Assembly: GCF_019649055.1 (NCBI RefSeq)
Contig: NW_026570232.1
Coordinates: 1,791,001 to 1,855,000 of the forward strand
Length of the DNA stretch: 64,000 bases
From: Paramacrobiotus metropolitanus
Taxonomy: Eukaryota > Tardigrada > Eutardigrada > Parachela > Macrobiotidae
Direction: 5' to 3'
The notes below the pieces were generated by a model. That model did not search any database and was not told the DNA's origin. It saw only the letters and a program-made list of their open reading frames with translations. Position numbers and translations under genes: made by a program. Shown one piece after another: positions 1-12,694 of the stretch. Each line of letters starts with the position of its first letter. Position 1 is the stretch's first letter.

Positions 1-2055
1 CAGGAGCCTGAAGCGGAGGATGATAATGGATACGGAGAGCGTGTGACCAATACTGAAATGGTCACCGAATCCACCGACCCAGGTAACGGAGATATATCAT
101 TATCACATGCATTTTTATGTATTCACAATTTCACATACGAGATTTTTTGAAATATTCTATCATGCAGTAGCAGCAAAACGATAGATTTGAGTCTGCTTAA
201 TGTTGGTAACGTTGATATGCCATACACATTTAATAGCACCGATTATCGAGTAGTACTGCAGTATTTCGACATTTCTAACACAGTATTTTGGTTTTGACCT
301 GTTTTGTCTTTCGATTGAATACGACGAAAAGTCGCATGTTTTGAACTGCAACCGCAGTTTTTTCTAAACCTGGTTCATGGTCAGGACTCCAAGAGTGTCG
401 CTAGTGTTTTGAGCCATAATAAACTAAGTGCGTAAAGGAGAACCAAGCCTTTTAAAGGATGAATTCATTTAACGGACAATTTAAACAGTAATCCGCATAT
501 GGCTTAGGTAAGTCATGACTCCAGGTAGCAATAATTCATCGCAGGTGCAGTTGTATATGCTAATCGAATTAACGGTTCATCATTTATGCCGTTTCTGTTT
601 GCAGATTACATCTCTAAAAAACCACCGGTCATTATTCAGCGTATTATCCGCGCCAACCGTCCAAAATTTCCCTCCCGCTTAGCCACGGGCCCCTACACGC
701 CCAAGATCGAGCGGGTGATCATGAAGAAAACCCCCCATCTCCTCCTGCAACTGAGTCCCATGCCGCCGCCCAAACCCCGCTCCAACGGCCGGCCCACGCG
801 CCACCCCTACCCCTTCGGATGTGCGGACTGTGGACTGCACTTCCGACTGGACGAGCTCCTCCAGCTGCACTTAATGGCTCATGTCGCCGAGGAGGATCGC
901 CTCGAGATGGATCAGTACCACTGTCCGCAGTGCGGTATCACCCGCAAGAATTTGACCAATATCATCAAACATGTCAAGTCGCATTCCCGAACGGCGGAGC
1001 AGCTGGAGTCGCGGAAGAAAGAATGCCCATATTGTGGTCGGGAGTTTGTTAATCTGCAAAAACATCTGGAGACTAACCATAAGGATAAGATTATCATCAC
1101 CGTGGAAGGCGATGAAGCGGATGAGTGCCGGTGTAAAGAGTGCGGCTTCCAGGCGCGGACAAAGCAAGCCATCACTAATCACCTTAAGGTTAGACGAATA
1201 GGTGTAAAACTAGTGGTGTAAAATGTTTGCATAATCGCTACTTCAATTAATTAATAAAGGCTAAAGTTGAATGAAGTTACCTAGAGCTAAAAGTGCGTTG
1301 ATTTGAAATAAGCGTTTATAAGTCTACCATTAAGCTTCATAGTTCATACCAAACTTACAATTTTCTGCAGATAATTGTTATACTTGCATGAGTATGTACT
1401 TGCATGTGCTGGTACCGGAATTGGTGGAATGGTCATAAAATATTTTACGGGTCGAAATTAAAGGTGAAGTGGTGTACCAGATGCTGGTCTTTGACAGAAA
1501 CATCTTGAGCCAGAAAAGAACATCCGTCGCTGTGTCATCTGCCAAGACACCTTTCCTTTCACCCCGGTCGGCGCCACCGACCTGCAGAAACATGTGGAGA
1601 CGCACATCGTTGATGACTTGTTCCCTTGTGCCGAATGCCCTAAAAGGTACACAACCTACCGCGGCCTAACCGACCATTTCGGCACTAACCATGATCCATC
1701 GCAAAAGTGCGCCTGCGAGATCTGCCAGCGCGAGTTCATGACCAGATGGCGGCTCAAGCGGCACATGCTATCGCATTCCAACATATTTAATTTTATGTGT
1801 GAGTTGTGTGGGAAGCAGTTCAAGAGTAAGGGGCAGCTGCAAAAACACAACAAGTACGTGCATATTGGCCTGAAACGGATCCGACCCAGTGAGAAGGGAC
1901 TGAAGAAAAATTACAAGGAGCGCTTACGGCAGGCCTATGATTATTCTCCCTTTAAATGCCATGAATGCAAACTGGGCTATCGGCAGCGCGGGATGCTGCT
2001 GAATCATGTCATGGCCAGACATCCAGAGACTTCACTGGATACTATACCGGCCTAA
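1..2055 (+). CDS. Gene A: SET/C2H2 zinc-finger family protein, 3' part (5' end outside window)
   Basis: Probable nuclear DNA-binding protein; 407 residues are visible and the start lies left of the window. Exons are 1-82, 605-1188 and 1498-2055, and the phases agree (1, then 0). After a low-complexity acidic stretch come nine C2H2 fingers, the first CADCGLHF...HLMAH and the last CHECKLGY...HVMARH. The fourth finger is split by the second intron between its two zinc-binding histidines (NHLK|KH). The protein ends in the tail HPETSLDTIPA. Order, spacing and tail match genes B and C downstream, which carry a PR/SET domain in earlier exons, so a SET exon is expected upstream; that is inference. 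The third finger is short (CPYCGREFVNLQKHLETNH), a feature of the whole family. Confidence 0.82.
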
Positions 2056-3025
2056 GTTAACGGATCTTTTGTGTTTACCTTCTTTTTCATTGGATCTATT
2101 TAAACTTGGTAGCACATCCGCGTTACTTTTCCAAGTGGATTTGCTATGACAAAGAGGAAACGAACGCTCTTATTGTGCCAGTGGATCGCTAGATCCAGAA
2201 ATGATTAATTTAATATAATAAAGGTATATTTCTGGCAAAGCTATTAGTATATTAATATCAAAATTTCCCACAAATCGATCTTGCAAAAAGAAAATTAAAT
2301 TACGGAAATACAGTAAGTAACTGAAAAAGAAGTGCCTATAGCCCACTGCAACCATTTACTGAAATACTTTATGCCATAATAATATTACTAAACTAATAAT
2401 ATTTAGTTTAGTAATATTATGTTTATACTTACTTATTTATGCCCTATTCTTATTTATCAAGAGCAGGCAACCGGATTAACGGGACAGTCGGGGACTTCAG
2501 CTGTTTAATGACTGTTACTGTAGCTAACATAAAAAAAGTTCTTCTTGCAAGAAAAGCGCGCGATATAAAGGAGAACTGCGAGTAATGCAGAGAAAATCAA
2601 GTATTTATTCCCTGATTTCCTGGGAAGTGGCCAACGGCTACAGTAGAGCGTTACTGTAGACTCGTAGAGTGTAGAGGGGACTAGAGGCTACTGTTAGTGA
2701 GTATTTGCTGTCATATAACGCGTTCCCGGTGGGTGGTGGCTGGCACTTGCGCCGCTTTACAGCGATGGATTACGGTGAAGGCTTGCTCTTTCTGCGCTTG
2801 TTTTTGACAAAATTATGACAGCATTCTTAAATTTTGATTTGTAGATTTTATCAGTGTGACAATATTTAGACATAGGATCATTTTTCATACCGCCAAAAAG
2901 TGACAATTTGCAGCTTGTCGAGCAGGCAAAGATGTCGTATCATCGCTAATGTGCAGTGGTACTCGGTTGGTTTTCTGACTCTTCGCTCAGAGCTTTTTCC
3001 ATTTGGCCAACCCTGGCGTGCAGTA
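2056..3025. other. Intergenic A-B; AT-rich
   Basis: I see no convincing coding sequence here. It holds the 3' flank of gene A, a perfect inverted repeat near 2379-2420, and the presumed promoter and 5' UTR of gene B. No clear TATA box was recognised. Confidence 0.6.
2379..2420. repeat. Perfect 16-bp inverted repeat (hairpin)
   Basis: The arm ataatattactaaact (2379-2394) is exactly reverse-complemented at 2405-2420 around a 10-base loop. It is wholly AT-rich apart from two G/C pairs. It could be a cruciform or the remains of a small palindromic element. Confidence 0.8.
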
Positions 3026-6000
3026 ATGGAGAGTGAGAGTGGTTTTGAGTCTGCACTGCTGCCAGCAACTGAAGTTTCCTTGACGTTAGACGCGGACAGT
3101 GGTCTCGCTCCGGTGGACGATGGACAGTCAACGGCTGCTCTTTTGAATGAATTCCTGAAGGGATTTCCTCAGGTTGCGACTAACGAGCCAAATCTCCCGA
3201 AATCGGTCGAGAACGCATCGGCTGGCATCTGTACGTGAACCTGAGTCTGCATATTGTTGAGTCTGCGTTTGCTTGTGATTAAGGCGCTGTCAGAAACTTG
3301 TCAAAAGTGTTTGGTCACGACGATCAGCAGAGAATCGTGATTGTATCACGGTTGGTTATGATTTTGCTGTATAACAGGGTGCGATGGATGCGGTCGACTG
3401 GTTGAGGAGCCGTGTTGGGAGCATGCGTCAGCGGTGGAAGATGATGTGGTTGATTTGTCGACGGCCACATTGCCTCCGTGTTTGGTTATCATTAGGAAGG
3501 AAGACTCCCAAGGTTTGCCACGTTTGGGCTGTTTCTTATGTCCACGACAAAATTGATTTGATACCTGAGTTATTTTTGGAGTTTATTGTTTGAGTTGAGT
3601 TTATAATGGAGTTATTTTTTGAGGTTATAACTGACATAAAGTAATTGATTTTGAGGTCGCATTTTGGTGTGTACGAGAGAAATAGGGAAGCACGACGTTT
3701 GTAACAATTTTAGCAGTTTAGTTAACAGTTTTCCGTAACAGTTTTAAGATGAGTATACAGAAGAATGCAGCGCTTATTTGTTAGATGTCGTAGGTAAAGG
3801 GGATACCGATTCTGACTGGATGTAATTTACATCCATACTTTACATCATGTAAAGTATACCTTGCGGCTTGCAGTAATTGTTGTGATTCGCAGAAATCGGC
3901 GTGTTCGCCCGCGCTCCCATCGCCATGCAGTGCCGTTTCGGGCCGGTCGTGGCGCCCGTGAATAGTCATTTCAGCGAGGAGACCACACTGGCGCTGCCCT
4001 TTCCCGAGCTTGGGAAGAAGAACGCGGTGTACTTCGACATGGCGGACGACCGCAGGTGCAATTGGCTGAAGCACGTCCGCTTCACGCACAACGCCGCCGA
4101 GCAGAACCTGGCGGTGTATCTCTACCAGGGCGGCGTGTACTTCGTCTCTGTGAAAGCCGTGGCGGCCGGCTGCGAGCTGAAGGCGGCCTATTCGCCTCAG
4201 TATGCGGCGCTCTTGACCAAGAAATTCCTGGATGTCCGTGGATTTCACACTGGCCCGGACGCTGCAGGTATTGACGAAGTGATACACTTTTAATGGGCTT
4301 CATGTTTGATTTCGCCGGTTGGAAATAACTTCAGCTTGGCATTGTGCAAGTTAGAAATTCCGTTTTATTCTCGATAAAATTGGCTAGGAGGGTACATGTT
4401 TTAAAAACCGCTGTGAATTTCGTGTGCAAGAAAATGGTACTTGAATTTGCAGTAATCATGGGGTATGTACAAACAGCGCGGAATTTAGGTGCGAATGTAA
4501 TGTTTTCTGATGTTTTGCAGATCACAGACCCTCTGCAGCCCTTTCGAAGATTTTACCGGTTAATTATTATATGCAAAGTGAGGCAGGGAGAAGTCGTGCG
4601 AGTGTTGATCAAATGGAGGATGCCGATACTAGCCAGAAACCGGACAGTGGTAGGTCATCGGAGGTGTTTGGTTGCAAATTATGTAGTGCGACGATCATTT
4701 TTGGACTTTTCTTGTTGTGATTGGGGTGTATCTGTTGCGGATGATTGTTTTATTGTATTACCCTATATAATAATTTCATGACTTATGGACTCATTTATGG
4801 ACTATGGCGTAGTACTTGCTTGTCGATCGGCATTGAATACGATTACAGTGGTATGAGTACTGATCGATCGAAAATGTGAGGTGATACTTATTACAGAAAT
4901 AAGTGGCTTACAATTTACAACTAAATGAGTTTTAATTTCCATTTTCCTTGGATTCAGATGGAAAATTTCTGCGGTTAAAGTAAATTCTTTGTGTAACATA
5001 CTGTATAAGTGGCGATTAATGGAGGACTAAAAGAAGCTTTATAGAGCGGTAGCTAACAATCGGTGGGTGAACATTTTGCAGGAGAGAGCATGGAAGAAGC
5101 ACCAACTGGACGCTATTCTCTTCGCCGGCGGAAACCATCCCATCGAAGTAATTCGCCTGTTGGTAGAAGTGAGAAAGTGGTTAGCAGCGTCGTCGATGAT
5201 GAAAGGGAATCCGGAACCAAGGATCAGGAATCGCACCATGACGACGAAGCGCAGAAAGAGCCCGAATCTGAACCGGAATACACCCCCAAACCCACTGCCT
5301 CTGGCAGTCCAAAGAAACCGGGTCGAAAGCGGAACGCCTCCACCGGTCGTGTCGAGCACGTCAAAGTCAAGAAGACCGCCGCATTACTCCAGAACATCCC
5401 CAAAGCCCCGCAGCGCAAACCGCGAACGGCGAAACTGGATATGCCGTCGTTTTTGTTCAAATTCAAGCACTCCTGCAAAGAATGTGGACTGCACTTCCGC
5501 TCGGCGGAGTTGTTGCAGCTGCATAATCTTTTGCATCTTCCGGAAGAGCAGCGAGGCGGGGATGTGGAGCGCAAGTGTCCAAAGTGCGGGATTGTGCGGC
5601 GGAACGCGGAGATCATGGTCAAGCATGTCAGGCAGCACGCTCGCACCACTGACCAACTGGATCCCGAGCGGCAGAAGTGTCCGTTCTGTCACAAGTACTA
5701 CGTGCATTTGCGCAGCCATCTGGATCTCACACACCGTGAACAGTACCGGCAGGGACCGGATTTGGATGAAACGGGCTTGAAGTATCAGTGTGATGTGTGT
5801 CAGTTGAGATTTCGAACAATTCACGGCCTGAAGAGCCATTCGCAGGTAATTAAGTGGATAACGGTGAAGTGAATACGAAATTGAGCATTGGAAAGTTTGG
5901 AAGTTAACGGGCAGATTTGTTTAAAAAATATATAGTTTTGTTGATGTCTAGATTTTTATCTACTTGATACCTATCAATAGAAGTATCTCTGATGTGCGGA

Positions 6001-6994
6001 ACAGAGTAATGGCCATTGCACTACGTTTTCGCATGCATTTGAAGTGGTGACGGGTGTGGTCACTGGTGTGTTTGGGTTACGAGTAGCGGCCTATAGTTTG
6101 TTTGGGTTACGAGTAGCGGCCTATGGTCACTAACTATCAGTCAACCTGTGTTGCAGACACACGTGGAAAACGGCCCCAAGCTGAGCCAGTGCTTGATTTG
6201 CAACGAGTATTTCAAATACTCCGAGCTGCAGAAGCACACTGAATCGCATGTTGTGGAGGAGCGCTTCCCCTGTCCCTCGTGTACGGGAACCTATCCCACC
6301 TACAAAAGTCTAACCCGCCACGTCCAAGCGGCCCACGACCCTTCCAAAGTGCTCATCTGCCACCTCTGCCAGAAGGTGTACGTCACACGCTCCCGACTCA
6401 ATCGGCATATGCTGTCGCATTCCAACACCTTCGCCTTTATCTGTGACCACTGTGGGAAGCAGTTCAAAATCAAACAACAAATGCAGCGTCATATTGAGCG
6501 GGTGCATTTGAAGATCAACACGGAGAAGTTAAAGGTGAGTTTTTGAATACCGTAGTCGGTTTACATAGCTTTGGTGCCAGCTTTTCGCGAATAATGTTTA
6601 TTGTTGTTGTGTAAATTTACCTTTTTTCACAGACTTTCGTTTATCAAGTACACTTAAGTATTATCTATGTTGATCTGGTTTAAATTTTCATTGCATGTTC
6701 GGGAAGTGTTTCTTTCTGTTGGCCGCGTTATTTATGTAAAATACTTGCAGTACGCGATACAGCAGGGCGCAGGATAATGGTGGTTTTTGTGTATAGGCAG
6801 CGGAAAGAGGAGAAGATCCGAAAGACAAGGACGCAAATAAGGCACCGTATCTGCGACCGCGGTTGAGAATGGCTTTCGAAGAGTTCCCGTATAAGTGCCA
6901 GGAATGCTCCTTGGGCTATTTGCAACGGGGAAAGTTAGTTAACCATATCTTAATGCGGCATCCGGAAATGAATTTGGATGATATTCCCGCTTGA
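3026..6994 (+). CDS. Gene B: PRDM9/11-like PR/SET domain protein with nine C2H2 fingers
   Basis: Candidate histone lysine methyltransferase and DNA-binding protein, 727 residues. Exons: 3026-3230, 3378-3512, 3893-4267, 4521-4649, 5082-5845, 6157-6534, 6797-6994. The first four introns are phase 1 and the last two phase 0, with no stops. Residues about 69-113 hold a PRDM9-type zinc knuckle (CDGCGRLVEEPCWEH, C-x2-C-x6-C-x2-H) followed by STATLPP. Residues about 114-238 hold the PR/SET domain: FGPVVAP, CNWLKHVRF, EQNLAVYLYQ, ELKAAYSPQYA. A basic, serine-rich linker follows, then nine fingers. The fourth finger is split by an intron (SHSQ|TH) and the tail is HPEMNLDDIPA. The start is the first ATG in an open exon with no upstream in-frame alternative that fits. 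Methyltransferase activity is unproven. A poly(A) signal AATAAA lies at 7089. Confidence 0.85.
6071..6124. repeat. Two-copy 30-bp direct repeat in gene B intron 5
   Basis: The block tttgggttacgagtagcggc followed by ctat occurs at 6071-6094 and again at 6101-6124 with a 30-bp period. It lies 33 bases upstream of the acceptor for exon 6. Confidence 0.8.
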
Positions 6995-8091
6995 GCGGCG
7001 TCTGTTTTAGCCTGTCTGAATTGCTTATCAATATCATCGGCGCAATGTTTTTGGTGATAGCAACGATTATGACTTGCCTTTTGTTAAAAATAAACTTTCA
7101 AGTTAATGTCATCCTGTAAATTTGTAAATTAAACGGCATCATGGAAACTAAGTCTGTGTTTCTAATAACTAGGCACGGTAATTCGATTTGTTACTGAACA
7201 TAATTATGCAATTGCATCATTGCGATTACATATTTCATTCTTTAAAAACTCAGGTTTGCATTTTCCGGCTTGTTTTGCTTTTCTAGGGTAGTAACTAGTT
7301 AACTAGTAACCGGCACCAAATGCTTACTTTTCTTAGCGTTTGCAAACCATTCATCATACACCAATCCAAAAAAACCAAAAATAGGACATGTCATTGTCCG
7401 ATTGTAGGCAGCCACACTCACGACATGTAAGTATCACCAAGGTGGATAAGGGATAAACCCATCCACCTTGGTATCACTTTCCTGAGAAATGCGGTAGGAG
7501 CTGGTCAAACCGTCAAATACTTACTGTACTCTTGCCGTGTAAAAAATTAGTATTAATTTAAATAAATATACGGCAGAGTTATACGAAACAGAGCGTTTCC
7601 GGTGATATTCCTGTAGCCGCAGTGGTAATGGTCGAGGGGCGGTTGCGACGCACCGATCACGCCGTCGACTGATCTGTCTTTTTGCAAGGACCAAGCCGTG
7701 TTGCAAACGCTTCCGTCTTTACTACCAATTCTCGCGGCGAACTTTACAACATTTGAATTTCCGACTTCCCCTCTGTTTACCTTTTTTCACATTTTTTAAG
7801 AACGTCACAAGGCCGAAGGTGGTAAATTATCATTAAGACATGTACCACAACTTCGTGCGCATGTTCATACAACTTAAACTTTTTGCGAAACAGCTTCAAC
7901 AGCCAAGGAGCGGTTCGCCAGCGCCACAGTTTATCTGTGTTGGACTGCGCAGTATGCGCATGGTCATCTTCCAGCTGTGCTGATTATGATTTTTGAATGC
8001 TTGATGATGCTTTTATTTGTCATTGCACTGTGATTGGATACTGGGTGATTCTTGTACTGTTAGCGCCTTGCGGACAAGGAGCTGGTTTGCA
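6995..8091. other. Intergenic B-C
   Basis: Contains the 3' UTR and AATAAA of gene B (7089-7094), a 14-bp palindrome actagttaactagt (7294-7307), and an inverted repeat with 12-bp arms accaaggtggat at 7436-7447 and 7461-7472. No convincing gene is seen. Confidence 0.55.
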
Positions 8092-11000
8092 ATGGACGGG
8101 GAGACCGTGATCCAAACAACGGAGCAGACGGCGATCGAAGAACAAATTCAGGAGGAATCCGCTGCTGCTATCTGTGAGTAATGTATAGGTCGATGTCAAG
8201 CATTTTCTTCAGCGACTGATACGGCAAAAATTGTGCAATGAACTGACGCCAGCTGGGGTGGATTAGGGTGCGAAGGATGCAAGGAAATGCTGGAGGAGCC
8301 GTGTTTGGTGCATGCTGCTTCCATCGAGGACCAGGCCTTTGATTTGACCACGGCCACGCTGCCAGCATCGCTATCTTTTGACCAGCGCGAAGGCATGATT
8401 GGTACGTAGCACGGCTTAACTTTTCATACTCGAAACGTTTCATCAAAATTAACCGTTAAAATTATTTTCTGTTTGCGAGTATATTTTGTTACAAAATGTG
8501 AAAATGGTTCTTTTTTTACGATTTATTACGTATTTTAATTATTAGATACGTAATAGATCGTAAATAACCAGAATAGTTAAAAATTTAGTAGCATATACAA
8601 TTTACACGTAACTTTACTTTATAAGTAGTTAAATTTCATGGTAATTACTAATTAGGTTGATTTTAGATTTTGTTCAGATCAGTTACCGAAAAGCGCACGA
8701 GTTTACACGAAGCCTGAAGAGTTTAATGTAGTATTTTTTGAATTTCGTGATATTATTAGTTTTTAGTTTATTCCTAACGTTTGATTGTGTGAACATGTGA
8801 GCGAGTGATCTGTGCCCGTTCACTCGCGGTAGTTTTTTCACAAAGTAGTTTATTATTTAAGATTTTTGTCGTAGCCGTGAGGTTTGTTTTCACTTTGTTT
8901 TAAAATTTGAATTACTTGGTTTTGCAGCCCACGTTCGTTGTTAGTGCTGAGATTAAATCTGGACTGTCATTATAATAATTATGTTGTTTCTTTATTCCAG
9001 TACTTATGTGTTGTTATTCCAGTAATTATGTTGTTTCTGCATTCCAGTACTTATGTGGTGTTATTCCAGTAATTATGTTGTTTCTCTGTTCCAGTAGTTT
9101 TCCGCATTTTGACGACATTCATTATTTTATTGTATGCCAGTCGGCACGAAATGATAGGAATCTCGGCTTTGCGGAGCGGTAACAAGTTTTGCGGTGTCGT
9201 TGTAGAGCGGGGCGTGTTCACCCGTGTCCCCATCCCCATCTCGACGTCCTTCGGTCCGTTGATGGGCCCGCTGTACGAAGATCCCGACGATGAGATGCGC
9301 TTCGCTATTCCCACGGAGGACGGCGGTCGCTACTATCACTTGGCCGACGACAAATTCTGCAACTGGATGAAATATGTCCGGCTGGCGGAAACGGAGGCCG
9401 AGCAGAATCTGACGGCCTGTCTGCGCGATGACACCATCTATTTCATCAGCATCCGCGCCATTCCCCCCAGGGAAGAACTGAAAGTCTGGTATTCCAAAAA
9501 GTATGCCAACATCATGCAGAAACCACTGAAACCGGTGCCTCTCTACACCACCGAAGGTACTGCAAAGTTTGCTTGTTAACTTCAGTATCTTGAACGAACG
9601 TCTGGTTAAAATTGTAATGAAAATTTGTAATGCAGTCCAGGATACCGCTTTCAAATTTTTAATTTAAAATAAAAAAATTTATGAATATTTTGCTCCGTAA
9701 ATTATGCATACTCGCATGCATTAGTAGCCTTAAATAATGCAATAGAAAGTATCCATGAGCCAGAATCTATTTCTTCGTCATCGTACTACGATACAGTTGT
9801 AGGCGGGCGCTATCATTGGGCGGTCGTCGGCTCGTTCGATCCTTGCTCTTGCATTTTTTTCCACAGTCCTTATCAGTCTCTTCAATACTGGAATGACTAA
9901 AATTCTCAGTGAACGTTGTTTACGATTTATATTTTAGGAATGTCGTGATCTCTACAGGTGTTATAATTAGGTACCTAAACCATAGCATTTGGTTCTGACT
10001 TCTGTCTCAGTTGTGATTTAAAAATATTTTTTCAGAGGTTACGGTTGCCGTCACCGTCACGGAGGTTCAGGAGAGCACCGAGGCTCAGATTGTTACTACG
10101 CAAGAAACAGTAGTTTCTGCGCCAACAGAAGCGGAAATCGTTCCGGCGCCCATGAGCGAAATGGAAGTCAATGTACTGGATTTTTTCCTACAAAGGCCAC
10201 CTGAACAGACTGTTACAGGTATTAGTCATACAGATAGCTGCTACTGTTTGGCAGATACCGGGAGTTTTTGGAACGTTGTAACGTTTGTTTCGTTGGATCC
10301 AATAGAATCCATTGTCCAGGAACCGGTGAAAGAAGCGGCGCCCGTATTGCCGCTTCCCAGTCAGCCGCTCACGCCCCAACAGACGCGCTCATCCACTAGG
10401 CTGCGTAATAAACGCGCTTCGGTCCTTGAGCATTCGGAAGAAGCTGCAGGTTCGAGCTTTTTTTCGTATAGTTTATTCGTGTTCAGTATTGTCCAAATTA
10501 ATAAGAAATCGATTTTGAGGTTTCTGCATACAGTAGTTTCCGTGTTGGCTCCGCTTTTCACTTCCTAGCGTCGTTTAGAAATGCGTCTTGCCACTGGTTA
10601 TTCTGCTTTGCTCTACAGCTGCGTTTCATTTGTAAATACTGGTTATTCTGATCTAGTTATCCAGTTCACGTGCAGTATATCTGTTTGCCATTAATTTTGT
10701 GTCTGAGGAATCGATTCAATCGAAGCATGTTGAGGCGCTTCTGTATGTTTAATTGTACAATTAGAAATAGTAAGCACTAAAGTACTGTATTTTGTTTTTC
10801 GCCTGTAGTTTGGGCTTTTGATTAAGCGATTGCGGATAGATATTTATCACATACCCGGGTAGTCAAACAGACTTCAAACTAAAGTTACGCATTTGCTGTT
10901 CGCATTTACTTAGCCTTAACTGTTTATTCATTCGAGCTTTTCTTTTTTGTAGTAACGAGCGCTCCCACTGAGCCGGCATCAGCTGCACTGTTAGCGCCTT

Positions 11001-12694
11001 CAGAACACACCCATGCTGATGCGGTTCTGACAGCCTGCGACAAGGCCGACAATCCAGGTAGCCGGGCTTCTTCGCTGTGAGCCAGTCAGTGTTTATTAGC
11101 GGTTTTCGTTTAGATTCCAGCACTGTGGAATCCGCATCTCCGTCCAAGGTGGTAAAAGCAAAGCCCTCCAAGAAACGCAACCTGTACATCGACGAAGAGT
11201 ACGAGTTCACCCCGTCCAAGATCGTCAAGGTGGAACGCGTGAGTAAATCACTCAGTGCCTACCGCGCTAATCTGGTCCGACGTCCCCGGGAGAGCTCCAG
11301 CGACGAGGCCGGCAGCCGGAAGAAGCGCCACCGCGGCAAGAAGGAGTACAACCCGGCACTGGACTACCCCTTTGCCTGCGAGGATCCCTGTGGGATCCGC
11401 TTCAAGACACAGGAGCTGCTGGATCTGCACAACCTGCTGCATCTGCCGACCGAGAAGGTCAAAGATGAAGTACGGGTGTGTCCGCACTGTGGCTATAGTC
11501 GGAAGGATGTCACCATCATGTCGCAGCATGCCGACACCCACGGGAAGACGACGCAGCAGCTGGACCGACTGTGGCAGGAGTGTCCGTACTGTTTGAAGCA
11601 CTGGGTCCGCTTGAAGGATCACATTAGGTACAAACATCCCGAGGAGTTTGAGGCCGCGCTGAAGAGCGTCCCAGAGAGTGATCTGCCCTTTGCCTGTGAT
11701 AAATGCCCCAAGAAATTCTCCACCGAGCTCGGTTTGCAGCAGCATAGTCGGGTAAGGTTGCCTTGCAGAAGAAATATATTTATTTGTAATCTGGAGGCTG
11801 GAACAGATTTTTCATTCATCAACATACGTACTTAAGTACTTGTACAGTGGTTGGATTCGGTTGTCTGTAATCGAAGTATTGATTTTATAAAACCATTTAT
11901 TGTACTTCTGTCCTTATATAAAGTTAAAAGATCGCAGTGTAGTGGCTGTCATTCTTGTTGTCATTTTAATTGGTTAACCCTCTATTCCTCCGACGCTTAA
12001 AAAAGTGCAGATTTAACATTCCTGCTTTTTCATTGTTTCATCTACTTATAATTGTATTAAATGGGCTGTGCCTGCGTTATCAACTTGAATAGATAATATG
12101 AACTGAGGATCTCTCATTCCCGTGTAGGCGCACTCTGGCTACAAGCCGGTGTACCGTTGTGTGATCTGCCAGCACATGTGCAAGAACGCCAACGACCTGC
12201 ACTACCACGTCAACAGCCACCTGGTGGACGAGTGCTTCGTGTGCGACCAGTGCGACAAGCGCTACCCCAAGTACCGCGCCCTCACCAAGCACCTGTCCGA
12301 GTATCACGACCCCAACAAGGAGTCGGCCTGCGAATACTGCGGCAAGGCCTTCCGCAACAAGACCATGCTGACGCAGCACCTCAAGAGCCACTCCTCCGTC
12401 ATGGGCTTCGAGTGCGAGACCTGCGGCAAGCGCTTCAAACTCAAATCCCACCTCAACAACCACATTGGCTGGGTGCACCTCAAGAATAAGGTAGACAAGC
12501 GGAAGGTGTTGCGGGAAGAGGGACGGGCCGATGAGCTGAAGAAGGACTATCTGGGGCCGCGACGGCGGATGGATTTCGAGCAATTCCCCTACAAGTGTCT
12601 GGAGTGCACGCTGGGCTACTTGAAACGCGGCATGCTGGTCAATCACGTGCTGTCGCACCACCCGGACATCCCGTTGGACAGCATACCGGCTTAA
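8092..12694 (+). CDS. Gene C: PRDM9/11-like PR/SET domain protein with nine C2H2 fingers
   Basis: Paralogue of B, 734 residues. Exons: 8092-8173, 8267-8401, 9206-9556, 10036-10218, 10306-10449, 10953-11057, 11114-11751, 12128-12694. The first six introns are phase 1 and the last is phase 0. The zinc knuckle CEGCKEMLEEPCLVH is at residues about 28-45, followed by LTTATLPASL. The PR/SET domain (residues about 73-189) shows FGPLMGP, CNWMKYVRL, EQNLTACLRDD and ELKVWYSKKYA. Three small phase 1-1 exons rich in E, T, A, P and V form a linker that B lacks. Nine fingers follow; the first has C-x3-C spacing (CEDPCGIRF), the fourth is split by an intron (QHSR|AH), and the tail is HPDIPLDSIPA. The last exon is clearly more GC-rich than the surrounding introns. 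Function is inferred only from domains. Confidence 0.85.
8978..9091. repeat. 47-bp tandem repeat, about 2.4 copies, in gene C intron 2
   Basis: The block attatgttgtttct begins at 8978, 9025 and 9072, giving a 47-bp period. Each unit carries the acceptor-like motif ttccagta twice. The array ends about 115 bases before the acceptor used for the SET exon at 9206. Confidence 0.85.

Noticed and set aside
3781-4287. Long minus-strand frame opposite the SET exon of gene B
   Set aside because: The plus strand gives a clear PR/SET domain with matching splice sites; the reverse frame is a composition shadow. The same holds for 9127-9654 in gene C.
9109-9205. Extending gene C's SET exon upstream to an earlier start
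   Set aside because: The acceptor at 9204-9205 gives the phase needed for the knuckle exon and aligns with the start of SET exons in B, D, E, F and G.
12080-12661. 193-codon minus-strand frame opposite the last exon of gene C
   Set aside because: Low-complexity V/L/A/H-rich translation, a mirror of the finger codons on the plus strand.
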